Shown here: piece by piece, positions 1 through 7,776 of the stretch
Layout of the letters: each line of letters opens with the position of its first letter
Numbering within the stretch: position 1 is the first letter of the stretch
NCBI GenBank assembly: GCA_040002435.1
Contig: JBDUEM010000156.1
Coordinates: 1-17,330 of the forward strand
Reading direction: 5' to 3'
DNA: 17,330 nt
DNA from: JANXXV01 sp040002435
GTDB lineage: Bacteria; Acidobacteriota; Terriglobia; Bryobacterales; Bryobacteraceae
Program-made: the position numbers and the translations under genes
The notes under the pieces: model-generated
Told to the model about the DNA's origin: nothing
Seen by the model: only the letters and a program-made list of their open reading frames with translations
Database searches by the model: none

Positions 1-1202
1 GCCAGCGCCAAAGCCGCTTGCATTGGAGGAGCGCCGGCCGCAACGGCTGCCGTCAGGAAACCGGGATAGAGCGCAGTGGCGTGTGCCGTCATACTCGCAA
101 AAGCGTAGTGGACGTAAAGATACAGCAGCACCAGGGCGCAGAGCGCAGCCTCCCACGGCCATCCGTCTAACCGTGCGAAGGTGGCGCTGGACAAAATCTT
201 AACGGTGCCGGACTCGTTCAATACATCCGACATCATCAACAGTGGTGCGAACCACATCAGCGCGTCCCACGCGCGGCTTTCCCCGAGCAGGTCGGCCCAT
301 GCGAAGACCTTCAGGATCAGCAAGGCGGAAATCCCACTCAGCGCGACAAACGCATTCGGAACGCCGAGCCACGGGGAAAAGACCCAGCCTCCCATGACGC
401 CGAGAAGCACCACAACCAGCCACCGTTCGTTGCGGCTCAGGCGGCCCATCAGATCCAGTTCCCGCGACGCAAGGGCGCGCGCGGCGGACACATCGCTGCT
501 CTCCGGCGGATGCAATCGAAAAATGACGTACGGCACGATTGTCAATGACAGAAAACCTGGCACTACTGTTGCCAACGCCCATCGGCCCCAACTTAGATCC
601 ACATGAGCAATCTTGGCCGCAAAGTCGGCAATCAGGGGATTGGCCGCCATGCTCGTGAGAAACAGCGCCGAAGCAATGTAGTTGGTATGAAAGCCCACCA
701 GGGTGATGAAGGCGCCCGACCGGCCGGTGGGCCCCGGCTCCGAACCGAGCGCCTTGGCGAGACCCTGCGTGATGGGATAAATAATCGCTCCACCCCGCCC
801 CGTGTCAGAAGGAATGAACGGGGCCAGAATCACATTCGAAGCCACAATGGAATAGGCAAGCGAGAGGGCGCTGCGCCCGAACTGCCGCACAAACATGTAC
901 GCAATGCGCATTCCGATTCCCGTTTGCGTTACGGCGCGGGAAAACAGAAATGCGCTGACAATCAGCCATGTGGTTTGATTGCTGAAGCCGGATAGAACTT
1001 TCGCCGGCGCCACGGTTCCGGTAAGCGCCAGCAGTGTCATCCCCGTAAGAACGCTTACACCCATCGGGACAGGCTGCGCCACCAGCGAAACAATGGTTGC
1101 CAGAAAAATCGAAAGCAGGTGGCGTTGCGCCGGATTCAACCCAGGCACGGGAAGAAAGTAAAGCGCTACGCCGGGCAAAAGAACAGCGCTCCACCGGCGC
1201 AT
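1..1202 (-). CDS. DASS-family (SLC13-like) anion:Na+ symporter, 3' end cut by window edge
   Basis: Inner-membrane carrier of the divalent anion/sodium symporter family, 2-oxoglutarate/malate translocator type; likely substrates are di- or tricarboxylates. I translated 400 residues from the ATG at 1202, with no stop before the window edge. The protein is a string of hydrophobic segments. Family-like motifs are SNQTTWLIVSAFLF near residues 74-87, SDTGRGGAIIYPI near 132-144 (matching the family NTARAGG-type substrate/Na+ loop) and HYAFASMTAHATALYPGF near 365-382. Full members run about 450-500 residues, so roughly the last one or two membrane segments lie outside. The start is one base after the stop of the inactive M16 gene, so it is probably co-transcribed with the peptidase pair. 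Family assignment is firm; the exact substrate is not. Confidence 0.88.
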   Translation of the reverse strand, partial: MRRWSAVLLPGVALYFLPVPGLNPAQRHLLSIFLATIVSLVAQPVPMGVSVLTGMTLLALTGTVAPAKVLSGFSNQTTWLIVSAFLFSRAVTQTGIGMRIAYMFVRQFGRSALSLAYSIVASNVILAPFIPSDTGRGGAIIYPITQGLAKALGSEPGPTGRSGAFITLVGFHTNYIASALFLTSMAANPLIADFAAKIAHVDLSWGRWALATVVPGFLSLTIVPYVIFRLHPPESSDVSAARALASRELDLMGRLSRNERWLVVVLLGVMGGWVFSPWLGVPNAFVALSGISALLILKVFAWADLLGESRAWDALMWFAPLLMMSDVLNESGTVKILSSATFARLDGWPWEAALCALVLLYLYVHYAFASMTAHATALYPGFLTAAVAAGAPPMQAALAL

Positions 1203-1203
1203 A

Positions 1204-2664
1204 TTACGGTTTCGGATAAACCATCGTAAACGGATCGGGCAGTGGAATCCGCTCGATATTTCCGAACTTGGTCAACTGGTATTGCGGTTTATCGGGATTG
1301 CCTTTCAAGATTGCGTCCACATTGCCCACCGCGAGAATTACCAGTTTATCCGGCTGAAGATACTTCTGCGCTATTCGCTGAATTTCCTCCGGGGTCAACG
1401 CTCGCAGCCGGTCGCGATACTTCTGCCAGTAATCCTCCGGCAGCTTCTCGTAATCGTCTTCGGCGAATTGCGCCGCCTTCTGCCGCGCAGTCGCAAACCG
1501 CCGCGACAGAACTTCAATAGTCGAATTGATCTCCGTCGCCAGCTCATCCGGTTTTACCTTTTCCGCGCGCATACGTTCGATCTCTTCGAGGACGATGGAG
1601 ATGGCTTGCGCCACGGTGGGACTTTTTGACTGGAATCCCGCCGAGAACACACCGTTGTAATAGGTGCCGCTGTGGAAAGCCGATCCTGCCGAATAGGCGA
1701 GGCCCTCATCGGACCGGACGCGCGACATGATTCTCGATGTAAAACCCGCTCCGCCCAGTATTCCGTTCATCGCCTCAATAGCCAGGTGATCCGGGTTGCT
1801 GATGGTCGTTCCCAGGTGGCCCATCCTTACGCGTCCCTGATTTACTTCTTTCTTGTCCACCAGGTATATGCCAGGTTTCGGAACGAACGCGGGCTTCGGC
1901 ACTGCACTCACCAGCGGCGCGCGATTCGTCCAATTTGACATCGCTTTATCCAGTTTCGCCAGGATGTCCTTGGTCTTGAAGTCTCCGGACACCGCAAATG
2001 TGAAATTGGCCGGATAAAAATACTTGTCATGAAAAGCAATCAGGTCTTCGCGAGTAATGGATTCGATACTCGCTTTTGTGGCGGGCGCCGTGGTGAAGAA
2101 CTCTCCGCGAATCAGACGTGCGAATTCTCTCCCCTCGATTTCGGCTGTATTGTCGTTGCGGCGCTGCATTCCCTGCAGCGCCTGGCTCTTGGCGAGCTTT
2201 AACCGGTCTTCCGCGAATCCCGGATTCTGCAGCATGTCGAAGAACAACGCCAGGCAGGAATCCAGCGTTCTGGCCAGACAGTTCACTTGCGCCTGACCCT
2301 CTGTGTCCCCAATTCCAACGCCGATCTGCGCGGCCAGGAACGCGGCCTCTTCGTCGAAGACAGCCGGAGGCTTGGATTTCGTCCCGCCCGCCCGCATTTG
2401 CGATCCCACCAGCGATGACAATCCCGCTTTGGTGAACGGCTCGAGGTATTTTCCCGTGCGCACCAGTACGCTGATATTAATCAGCGGCAATTCGTGATCT
2501 TCCACAAGGTAGGCGGTACCGCCCGTGGCCAGCTTGTGCCGGTAATCGGCGGCGCGCGGCGGATCGTATTTCAGCGCCGGATACTTCAATTCCCGCGGAT
2601 GGCTTGGGATCTCCGCCGCATGGACGGTGCTCAGGACAAACACCAAAAGAAGAAGACGTTTCAC
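1204..2664 (-). CDS. Secreted M16 peptidase-like protein, non-catalytic partner subunit
   Basis: A 486-residue exported M16 (pitrilysin/insulinase clan) protein. The GTG start at 2664 is preceded by AAGGGAG seven bases away and shares one base with the TAG of the upstream M16 gene (TAGTG), so translation is coupled. The signal peptide is about residues 1-16 (MKRLLLLVFVLSTVHA, cut before AE). Where an active M16 enzyme has HxxEH, this one reads SSLVGSQM near residues 83-90, so the zinc site is lost. The C-terminal half keeps the Arg/Tyr pair typical of inactive M16 partners (R317 and Y324 in VRSDEGLAYS). In this family, active and dead chains form a clam-shell heterodimer. A longer reading upstream to 2796 is open, but it would bury the signal peptide and overlap the neighbour. 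Confidence 0.9.
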   Translation of the reverse strand: MKRLLLLVFVLSTVHAAEIPSHPRELKYPALKYDPPRAADYRHKLATGGTAYLVEDHELPLINISVLVRTGKYLEPFTKAGLSSLVGSQMRAGGTKSKPPAVFDEEAAFLAAQIGVGIGDTEGQAQVNCLARTLDSCLALFFDMLQNPGFAEDRLKLAKSQALQGMQRRNDNTAEIEGREFARLIRGEFFTTAPATKASIESITREDLIAFHDKYFYPANFTFAVSGDFKTKDILAKLDKAMSNWTNRAPLVSAVPKPAFVPKPGIYLVDKKEVNQGRVRMGHLGTTISNPDHLAIEAMNGILGGAGFTSRIMSRVRSDEGLAYSAGSAFHSGTYYNGVFSAGFQSKSPTVAQAISIVLEEIERMRAEKVKPDELATEINSTIEVLSRRFATARQKAAQFAEDDYEKLPEDYWQKYRDRLRALTPEEIQRIAQKYLQPDKLVILAVGNVDAILKGNPDKPQYQLTKFGNIERIPLPDPFTMVYPKP

Positions 2665-4169
2665 TAGTTCGCTCCCTTGCGATAGAGGATCAGAACGTTG
2701 CGGTTCTCCGGCTTCAAGTATTTCTTGGCAACGCGCTGGATGTCGGCTGGAGTCACCGCCTGCAATAGAGGAGGATCGGTATTCAGTGACCGCCAACTCC
2801 GGCTGGCGTCATTGAGAAGAATATTCAGCAGCAGGCTGAAGTCGGATTGCGCGCGCCGGAAATTGGCCGCGGCAAGGTTATTCTTTACCTTTTCCAACTC
2901 GTGATCGGGCACCAGTTCCGTCTCTAGTTTTTCCAATTCTTTGTAAATACCCTTCTCTACGTCTTCCGGCGTCTTCCCTGGTTTCGCGGTTCCTCGAAAC
3001 TCAACGAAGCCTTCGTACTTGCGGCTATCCTGCCGCGCGAAGGCCATGTTCGCCACTTGCTGTTCCAGCACCAGCGACTTAAACAGGCGTCCGGTGCGAT
3101 CATTCATCAATGAGGCCAGTACCGTGAGCGCCGGTTCATCTACATGGCCATCGGCCACGGAATGATAGCGAATCACCGCTTCCGGCGTCGTTTCTGCCGA
3201 TGCCGACATTCGCTGTTCGCCCATTTGCGGAGTCTCGGTAGTGACCACTGCCGGGGGCGGAACGGTACCGCGCTTCAGCCGTCCAAAATATTTCTTGGCC
3301 AATTCCATTGCAACGGCAGGATCGAAATCGCCCACCAGGGTCGCGGTCAAATTATTCGGAGCATAATATGTGCCGAAATAAGCATTCGCTTCTTCCCGGC
3401 TGATGGCGTCGATATCGGTCGGCCAACCCACTACGGGCCACCCGTACGGCGAGGACTTCCAGAAGAGGGCATTGAACTGTTCCGTATACCGTCCGGTGGG
3501 CGTGCTGTCTGTGCGCATGCGCCGCTCCTCCATTACCACATCGCGCTCGGTATAAAATTCGCGAAAGACCGGATTCAGCAGACGGTCGGACTCCATCCAG
3601 AACCAGAGTTCCAGTCTGTTGGTGGGGAGGTTGATGAAGTAGACCGTATAGTCTTCACTCGTCCCCGCGTTCATGCCCGAAGCGCCTTGGCTGGTATAAA
3701 TCCGGTCGAACTCGTTTTTGACAATCAGTTCGGATTGCCGTTTCGTCACAATTTCAAACTTGTCCAGAAGTTCCTGATGACGCGCCGTCCGCACTTTCGG
3801 ATCCTTTACGTCGGAAATCTCGCCCAACCGCAGCCGCCGCGCCAGTTCCGTTTCCTCCTTGCGAATTTCGCCTTTTAGCTGGTCCAACTCCAGGTTTAGC
3901 TTGGCGTCTTCGGCGGCGTTGCGGGTTCCAATCGTGTTGGTCCCCTTGAACATCATGTGTTCGAACAAATGGGAAATTCCGGTAATGCCCGGCCGTTCGT
4001 TCACCGATCCGACTCGCGCCACCCAGCCGGCCGCAATGTTGGCAGATCCTTTTCTGGGAAGCAGCAATATCCGCATCCCGTTATCGAGCGTGTGCTCCTG
4101 CACGGGCAATTGCTGTGCAACCGCGGCCGCCGCAAGAAAGGGCAATACTATCAATCTGAAAAGGCGCAA
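2664..4169 (-). CDS. Secreted zinc M16 peptidase, catalytic subunit
   Basis: A 501-residue exported metallopeptidase of the M16 family. The TTG start at 4169 follows CCGGAG about seven bases upstream. The signal peptide is about residues 1-18 (ending AAAAVA before QQ). The zinc motif HLFEH is at residues 67-71, with Glu70 as the general base, and the third ligand is a Glu of the MEERR stretch near 213-217. The gap between them is about 70 residues longer than in compact M16 enzymes. The extra stretch (about 84-155) is charged and helix-like, as in a subgroup of long bacterial M16B proteins. It probably degrades peptides in the periplasm together with the dead partner encoded next. Upstream, TACAAT at 4201-4196 is a possible -10 box without a good -35. 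The physiological substrate cannot be read from the sequence. Confidence 0.93.
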   Translation of the reverse strand: MRLFRLIVLPFLAAAAVAQQLPVQEHTLDNGMRILLLPRKGSANIAAGWVARVGSVNERPGITGISHLFEHMMFKGTNTIGTRNAAEDAKLNLELDQLKGEIRKEETELARRLRLGEISDVKDPKVRTARHQELLDKFEIVTKRQSELIVKNEFDRIYTSQGASGMNAGTSEDYTVYFINLPTNRLELWFWMESDRLLNPVFREFYTERDVVMEERRMRTDSTPTGRYTEQFNALFWKSSPYGWPVVGWPTDIDAISREEANAYFGTYYAPNNLTATLVGDFDPAVAMELAKKYFGRLKRGTVPPPAVVTTETPQMGEQRMSASAETTPEAVIRYHSVADGHVDEPALTVLASLMNDRTGRLFKSLVLEQQVANMAFARQDSRKYEGFVEFRGTAKPGKTPEDVEKGIYKELEKLETELVPDHELEKVKNNLAAANFRRAQSDFSLLLNILLNDASRSWRSLNTDPPLLQAVTPADIQRVAKKYLKPENRNVLILYRKGAN

Positions 4170-4274
4170 TGATCTTCTCCGGAAGGAAAGAAGCTATTGT
4201 ATCTTAACGATGAAGACGTTCGGCGGGCCAGAAGGTGAGGACATAGCTGAAGGCGATGCTCCTCGAAGGCGATA

Positions 4275-4502
4275 CTACTCGGCGCGATTAAACGAACTGC
4301 CCGGGGTGTCGAGCGTACGCTCTAATGCCCATGCCAGCCGAAGCATGGCTGCTTGCACCTGTTCCACCCGATGAATTACCTGGTCGTCGCCGGCATATCG
4401 GGTCCGAATCGTCTCCGCCATATGGTCGAATTCCGATTTGGTGCGTGCAATATCGCTTTCCAAAACGTGCCCCAAGGGCTCCAAAAGTTCATTTGAGTGC
4501 AT
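4275..4502 (-). CDS. Small hypothetical helical protein (75 aa)
   Basis: I do not recognise this family. The ATG at 4502 has a strong ribosome site (AAGGAAGGAG, four bases before ATG) and lies about 65 bases downstream of a promoter with a perfect TTGACA -35 box at 4602-4597. The 75-residue product has no signal peptide or membrane segment. It is rich in Glu, Arg, Ala and Leu and is probably almost all helix from residue 5 to 65, with heptad-like spacing (HRVEQVQAAMLRLAWALERTL), which suggests a small coiled-coil or dimeric regulator-type protein. The M16 gene starts 105 bases downstream on the same strand. The strong start signals make it likely to be real, but no function can be given. Confidence 0.62.
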   Translation of the reverse strand: MHSNELLEPLGHVLESDIARTKSEFDHMAETIRTRYAGDDQVIHRVEQVQAAMLRLAWALERTLDTPGSSFNRAE

Positions 4503-4549
4503 AAAACTCCTTCCTTGAAAGACATTCTAAGAAGGTCACGGCCGGGTGG

Positions 4550-4612
4550 CCTTAGGAAATATATCTTTGATTTAATAGTAACGCCCCTTGCGGTGGTGTC
4601 AAGTACCTAAGG
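4550..4612. repeat. Inverted CCTTAGG pair flanking the promoter
   Basis: CCTTAGG at 4550-4556 and its inverse CCTAAGG at 4606-4612 are 56 bases apart centre to centre, on either side of the TTGACA promoter. The upstream copy extends to nine bases (CCTTAGGTA on the minus strand), and that nonamer recurs exactly at 5064-5072. Candidate operator; no protein is known to bind it. Confidence 0.35.
4575..4602 (-). promoter_or_regulatory. Sigma70-type promoter for the 75-aa protein gene
   Basis: On the minus strand a perfect -35 TTGACA (4602-4597) is followed after 16 bases by TACTAT (4580-4575), a 4/6 match to TATAAT; an alternative TATTAA lies 3 bases further on. Transcription would begin near 4568, about 65 bases before the ATG at 4502. 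CCTTAGGTA lies just upstream of the -35 box, and an inverted copy of CCTTAGG lies in the leader, so the promoter may be bound by a regulator. Confidence 0.5.
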
Positions 4613-4658
4613 GGAATCAATTAGTAAAAATACAGTCGGATTACCCTGAGGGGGTGGA

Positions 4659-4898
4659 TTAGTGCCCGTAGCCGCGAAAACTTACCGGGACTTCCCGTCC
4701 GTGCGCGTTGGCAGTTGCTGCCTTCTCACGCTTCCGCTGTGCCTTCGCCGACTCCTTCTGCGAGTGCTTCCGTACACAGCCATCGCTCCAGTGCGGCACA
4801 CGGTTGGAGGTGAATGCAAAAGAGGCGGGCGTCTGCAGGAGACTGACAGCTAACAGCCCTGCAATCATCACGACCCTTCGGCTCTGCGACCTGCTCAT
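4659..4898 (-). CDS. Small secreted basic protein (79 aa), hypothetical
   Basis: Unrecognised small protein with clear expression signals. The ATG at 4898 is preceded by GGAAGGGA about eight bases away, and a sigma70-like promoter sits at 5003-5031. Residues 1-29 are a classical signal peptide: basic MSRSQSRR, a hydrophobic core IAGLLAVSLLQT, and a probable cut after SFA. The mature part is about 50 residues, carries one Cys, and is strongly basic with a charged repeat-like stretch (KESAKAQRKREKAA near 49-62). It could be a small periplasmic or outer-surface binding protein; nothing points to a specific role. Reading frames on the opposite strand through the same bases lack comparable start signals. 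The combination of promoter, ribosome site and signal peptide makes it more likely real than not. Confidence 0.55.
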   Translation of the reverse strand: MSRSQSRRVVMIAGLLAVSLLQTPASFAFTSNRVPHWSDGCVRKHSQKESAKAQRKREKAATANAHGREVPVSFRGYGH

Positions 4899-5002
4899 AG
4901 AGGCAATCCCTTCCGGAGCAGAGGCGGCTCCGGTAACGTGATTTACCCGCTGCAGGTTCTTCGGACGACGGACCGAATTTCCTTCGAGACCGGGCTGTCA
5001 GA

Positions 5003-5031
5003 ATCGTACCAAAATAAAAACCCGTTGTCAC
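5003..5031 (-). promoter_or_regulatory. Sigma70-type promoter for the 79-aa secreted protein
   Basis: On the minus strand GTGACA (5031-5026, 5/6) and TACGAT (5008-5003, 4/6) are separated by exactly 17 bases, much of the spacer being T-rich. Transcription would start near 4996, leaving a leader of about 98 bases before the ATG at 4898, which is longer than most in this window. Confidence 0.45.
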
Positions 5032-5060
5032 CCCTGTTTGGGGGGATGGCTACCCCGCTG

Positions 5061-5073
5061 CTACCTTAGGTAG
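5061..5073. repeat. Palindrome CTACCTTAGGTAG at a gene end
   Basis: Thirteen bases, a perfect inverted repeat (CTACC/GGTAG around TTA) that contains the stop codon of the 149-aa gene. Its inner nonamer CCTTAGGTA is the same as the one next to the promoter at 4575-4602. No T-tract follows it on the minus strand, so it does not look like an intrinsic terminator. Confidence 0.4.
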
Positions 5074-5510
5074 ATTATCCCCAGATGATAGTCGCTCACC
5101 TCACCGGATTCCGCGATGGTGAAATTTGAAGTGATGGTGCCACAGGCACCCTCGAATTGACCCTGACCGCCGTCCACTTTCCAAGTGACCGTTCCCTGCC
5201 TCAGAGAGGGATCGGGACTCTGTCCCATCCAGCCATCCACGATGCTCACGAAGTTGAGGGAATGTCCCGCTTTGCCAAACGAAATGGTGCCGCGTTCGGT
5301 GAAGGTGGTCGCGGTCAATAGTTGCACATCCGATTCGAACGCGGCGTCAATTACCGCGGCCGGATCGAAGCCGCCGGTGAGCCCCCCGTGGTTTATTACC
5401 GTAGTGATGCTGCAACTGGCAGCCTTGAGTGACACGTGCAGCGTCTGGGGGTCACTCTCTGAGGGAGCGGCATGCCCCTTGAACAGCATGGTGTAGATGA
5501 GTTGTTGCAT
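5061..5510 (-). CDS. Hypothetical beta-rich protein, GxGxFxGAxG type (149 aa)
   Basis: A 149-residue protein without a signal peptide or membrane segment. The ATG at 5510 follows AAGGAG four bases upstream. It reads as alternating short beta strands. The C-terminal part carries the pattern WKVDGGQGQFEGACGTITSNF (about residues 109-129) followed by G-V-S-D-Y-H-L-G-I-I-Y-L. This resembles the GGTGRFAGATG motif of small bacterial beta-barrel proteins of the allene-oxide-cyclase-like/calycin kind, but I cannot assign it to a named family with confidence. It contains two Cys (about 33 and 122). It is divergent from the DUF5703 glycosidase gene, with about 55 bases between the starts. The TAG stop is part of a perfect palindrome at 5061-5073. 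No function is claimed. Confidence 0.75.
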   Translation of the reverse strand: MQQLIYTMLFKGHAAPSESDPQTLHVSLKAASCSITTVINHGGLTGGFDPAAVIDAAFESDVQLLTATTFTERGTISFGKAGHSLNFVSIVDGWMGQSPDPSLRQGTVTWKVDGGQGQFEGACGTITSNFTIAESGEVSDYHLGIIYLR

Positions 5511-5566
5511 TCGTGCTCCTTGTAGTTTTGGAATCGCCTGATACTATCATTGTTCTAAAGGCTAAA

Positions 5567-7768
5567 TTGACGATTCATAATTGCGCCCTCGTGCGATTTA
5601 TTGCTGGTATTTTCTTGACGGCTTTACTCGCGCAGACTCAAGGCGCAGTAGACCAATATAACGTTACCTGGCATTCTGCAGGCAAGGATTCCAGCGGCTC
5701 CATGCCGCTGGGAAATGGCGATGTGGGACTGAATGTATGGGGGGAAGAAGGTGGGGACCTTCTGTTCTACATCAGCAAAACCGACGCCTGGAGCGAATCG
5801 GCGCGGTTGCTGAAAGTCGGGCGGGTACGCCTCCGTATTTCCCCCAATCCTTTCTTGCCGGGCGAGCCATTCCTGCAGACCTTGAAGTTGAGTACTGGAG
5901 AGATTCTAGTCGATGCGGGGAAACCCGGCGCGCAAACCAGACTGCGTATTTGGGTAGACGCCAACCAACCGGTAGTGCATGTCGAAAGTAATTCCGATCA
6001 ACCTTCGGAAATGCTGCTAATCTACGAGCGCTGGCGGGACCAGCAGAGACGTTTGGAGGGACAGGAATTATCCAGCGCCTACGGTTTGGGGAAAGCCTCG
6101 GAGCCCGTTACGGTGTACGGCGATTCCATCCAGCAGGACGTGGAGAACCGCGTTGTCTGGTATCACCGGAATATTCGTTCGGTCTGGCCCACTCTTCAGA
6201 AACTGCAGGGCGTGCAGGACACGGCAGCCTCGGATCCTCTGCTTTACCGAACCTTCGGCGCCGCAATGGAAGGTGATGGGTTTTCGAAAATAAACCAGAT
6301 CACCCTGCGCAGCACGACGCCCCAGAAGCAGCAGCGCGTCTCGATCTACACGCTGACGATGACGGCCGACCCGATTGACCAGTGGCTTCGGGAAATGGAC
6401 CAGGTGATTGCTCGCGCGGCTGCGACGAATATCAGCGAAAAGCGCGCGGCTCATGAGAAATGGTGGGAGGGTTTCTGGAATCGCAGTTGGATTCAGGTGA
6501 GCGGAGGCCGGGAGCAGAAGGCCTTGAGTTCCGGCTACGCGCTGCAGAGATTTGTCAATGCGTGCGGCGGCCGCGGCGCGCAACCCATAAAATTCAATGG
6601 ATCCATCTTCACTGTGGACGCACAGGAGAAAGAGCATTCCTACGATGCCGACTACCGCCATCTTGGCGCCCCATACCGGTTCCAAAATACCCGCTTGATT
6701 TACTGGCCTATGCTGGCCGCGGGCGACTACGATCTAATGGAGCCGTTCTTCCGCATGTACACCGCGCACCGGCCGATCGCGGAACGCCGCACGCAAACCT
6801 ACTTCCATCACGACGGGCTCTTTTTTCCCGAAACAATGTATTTCTTTGGAGCGGATGTCGACCGCAATTACGGCCGGAAACAAAATCATTTCAGCAGTGG
6901 GTTGGAACTCGTCACTATGCTGCTGGAATATTACCAGCACACGCAGGACAAGCGCTTCCTGCGAGATGACATCCTGCCGCTGGCGGAGTCTGTCATCACC
7001 TTCTACGACAAACACTATGAACGGGGCGTCGACGGTAAGATCAGATTCCGGCCTTCACAAGCGCTGGACACGTGGCACGACGCGTTGAATCCGTTACCCG
7101 ATATAGCGGGCCTGCGGTGGGTGCTGGGCGAGGTGATGAACCAAAAGCTGCCGCTGAGCAAATCGGCATCCTCGGCTGCCAAAAGACTGCAACAGCAGCT
7201 TCCGGCGCTTCCGCTCAGGAAGGTGAACAACATCGCCGTACTGCAACCGGCGGAACAGGTCTTTGGTGAGATCAAGAATTCCGAAAATCCGGAGTTATAT
7301 GCCGTGTTTCCGTATCGCCTCTATGGCGTAAACAAGGCGGACCTCGAAGTGGGGCGTGCCACTTTTCAGGTTCGCAAATTCACCTCCACCGGCGGCTGGG
7401 CGCAAGATGCCATCCAGGCCGCGTTTCTTGGTTTTACGGACATGGCTCGGACGTTAACGGCAGATAACTTCCTGGCGCCCACCAACGGCAGCCGGTTCCC
7501 GGTGTTCTGGCGAAACGACGGCAGTTGGACGCCCGACCAGGACCACGGGAATGTGGCCTCCATGGCGCTACAGGCCATGTTGATGCAGACCGACGGCGCC
7601 AAGATCGTGCTCTTCCCCTCGTGGCCCAAAGAGTGGGACGTGGAGTTCAAACTGCACGCGCCCTTCAACACGACGGTGGAGGGCGTTTTCAAGGCGGGCA
7701 AGGTGGAGCACTTGACCGTTATTCCGGACAAGCGAAGCGCTGACGTCATCCAGATGAAGCCGGAGTAA
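5567..7768 (+). CDS. Secreted DUF5703 / GH95-like glycoside hydrolase
   Basis: An exported glycosidase of about 733 residues. I chose the TTG at 5567, which has AAAGG five bases upstream and gives a signal peptide ending near LLAQTQGA; GTG at 5591 is the main alternative, and an open reading up to 5513 gives a poor leader. The first 250 or so residues match DUF5703 (DSSGSMPLGNGDVGLNVW, LLFYISKTDAW, LLKVGRVRLRISPN). The middle and end resemble the (alpha/alpha)6 barrel of GH95-type enzymes: WWEGFWNRSWI, then QNTRLIYWP, and a C-terminal beta domain with LFPSWPKEWDVEFKL. GH95 members cleave alpha-L-fucosides or galactosides; the substrate here is unknown. Conserved acids, including the Glu of FFPETMYFFG, are candidates only. 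It is followed after 8 bases by the S66 gene. Confidence 0.85.
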   Translation: MTIHNCALVRFIAGIFLTALLAQTQGAVDQYNVTWHSAGKDSSGSMPLGNGDVGLNVWGEEGGDLLFYISKTDAWSESARLLKVGRVRLRISPNPFLPGEPFLQTLKLSTGEILVDAGKPGAQTRLRIWVDANQPVVHVESNSDQPSEMLLIYERWRDQQRRLEGQELSSAYGLGKASEPVTVYGDSIQQDVENRVVWYHRNIRSVWPTLQKLQGVQDTAASDPLLYRTFGAAMEGDGFSKINQITLRSTTPQKQQRVSIYTLTMTADPIDQWLREMDQVIARAAATNISEKRAAHEKWWEGFWNRSWIQVSGGREQKALSSGYALQRFVNACGGRGAQPIKFNGSIFTVDAQEKEHSYDADYRHLGAPYRFQNTRLIYWPMLAAGDYDLMEPFFRMYTAHRPIAERRTQTYFHHDGLFFPETMYFFGADVDRNYGRKQNHFSSGLELVTMLLEYYQHTQDKRFLRDDILPLAESVITFYDKHYERGVDGKIRFRPSQALDTWHDALNPLPDIAGLRWVLGEVMNQKLPLSKSASSAAKRLQQQLPALPLRKVNNIAVLQPAEQVFGEIKNSENPELYAVFPYRLYGVNKADLEVGRATFQVRKFTSTGGWAQDAIQAAFLGFTDMARTLTADNFLAPTNGSRFPVFWRNDGSWTPDQDHGNVASMALQAMLMQTDGAKIVLFPSWPKEWDVEFKLHAPFNTTVEGVFKAGKVEHLTVIPDKRSADVIQMKPE

Positions 7769-7776
7769 GCTGAAAC

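Noticed and set aside
805..1194. Minus-strand reading frame of 129 codons within the transporter gene
   Set aside because: It is in a different frame from the transporter, which is supported by family motifs and hydrophobic segments across the whole stretch.
3144..3878. Plus-strand reading frame (244 codons) opposite the active M16 gene
   Set aside because: Composition is rich in His, Arg and Gly as expected for an antisense frame; no start signals or domain.
4622..4658. Weak ACCC/GGGT hairpin followed by TTTTT after the 79-aa gene, as a terminator
   Set aside because: The stem is about four pairs and the T-run is some 15 bases away, too weak and too far for an intrinsic terminator.
5026..5056. 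GC-rich short hairpins (GGGG/CCCC stems) after the 149-aa gene, as a terminator
   Set aside because: Stems are only four base pairs, two alternatives compete, and no T-run follows on the minus strand; the bases also overlap the promoter -35 box.
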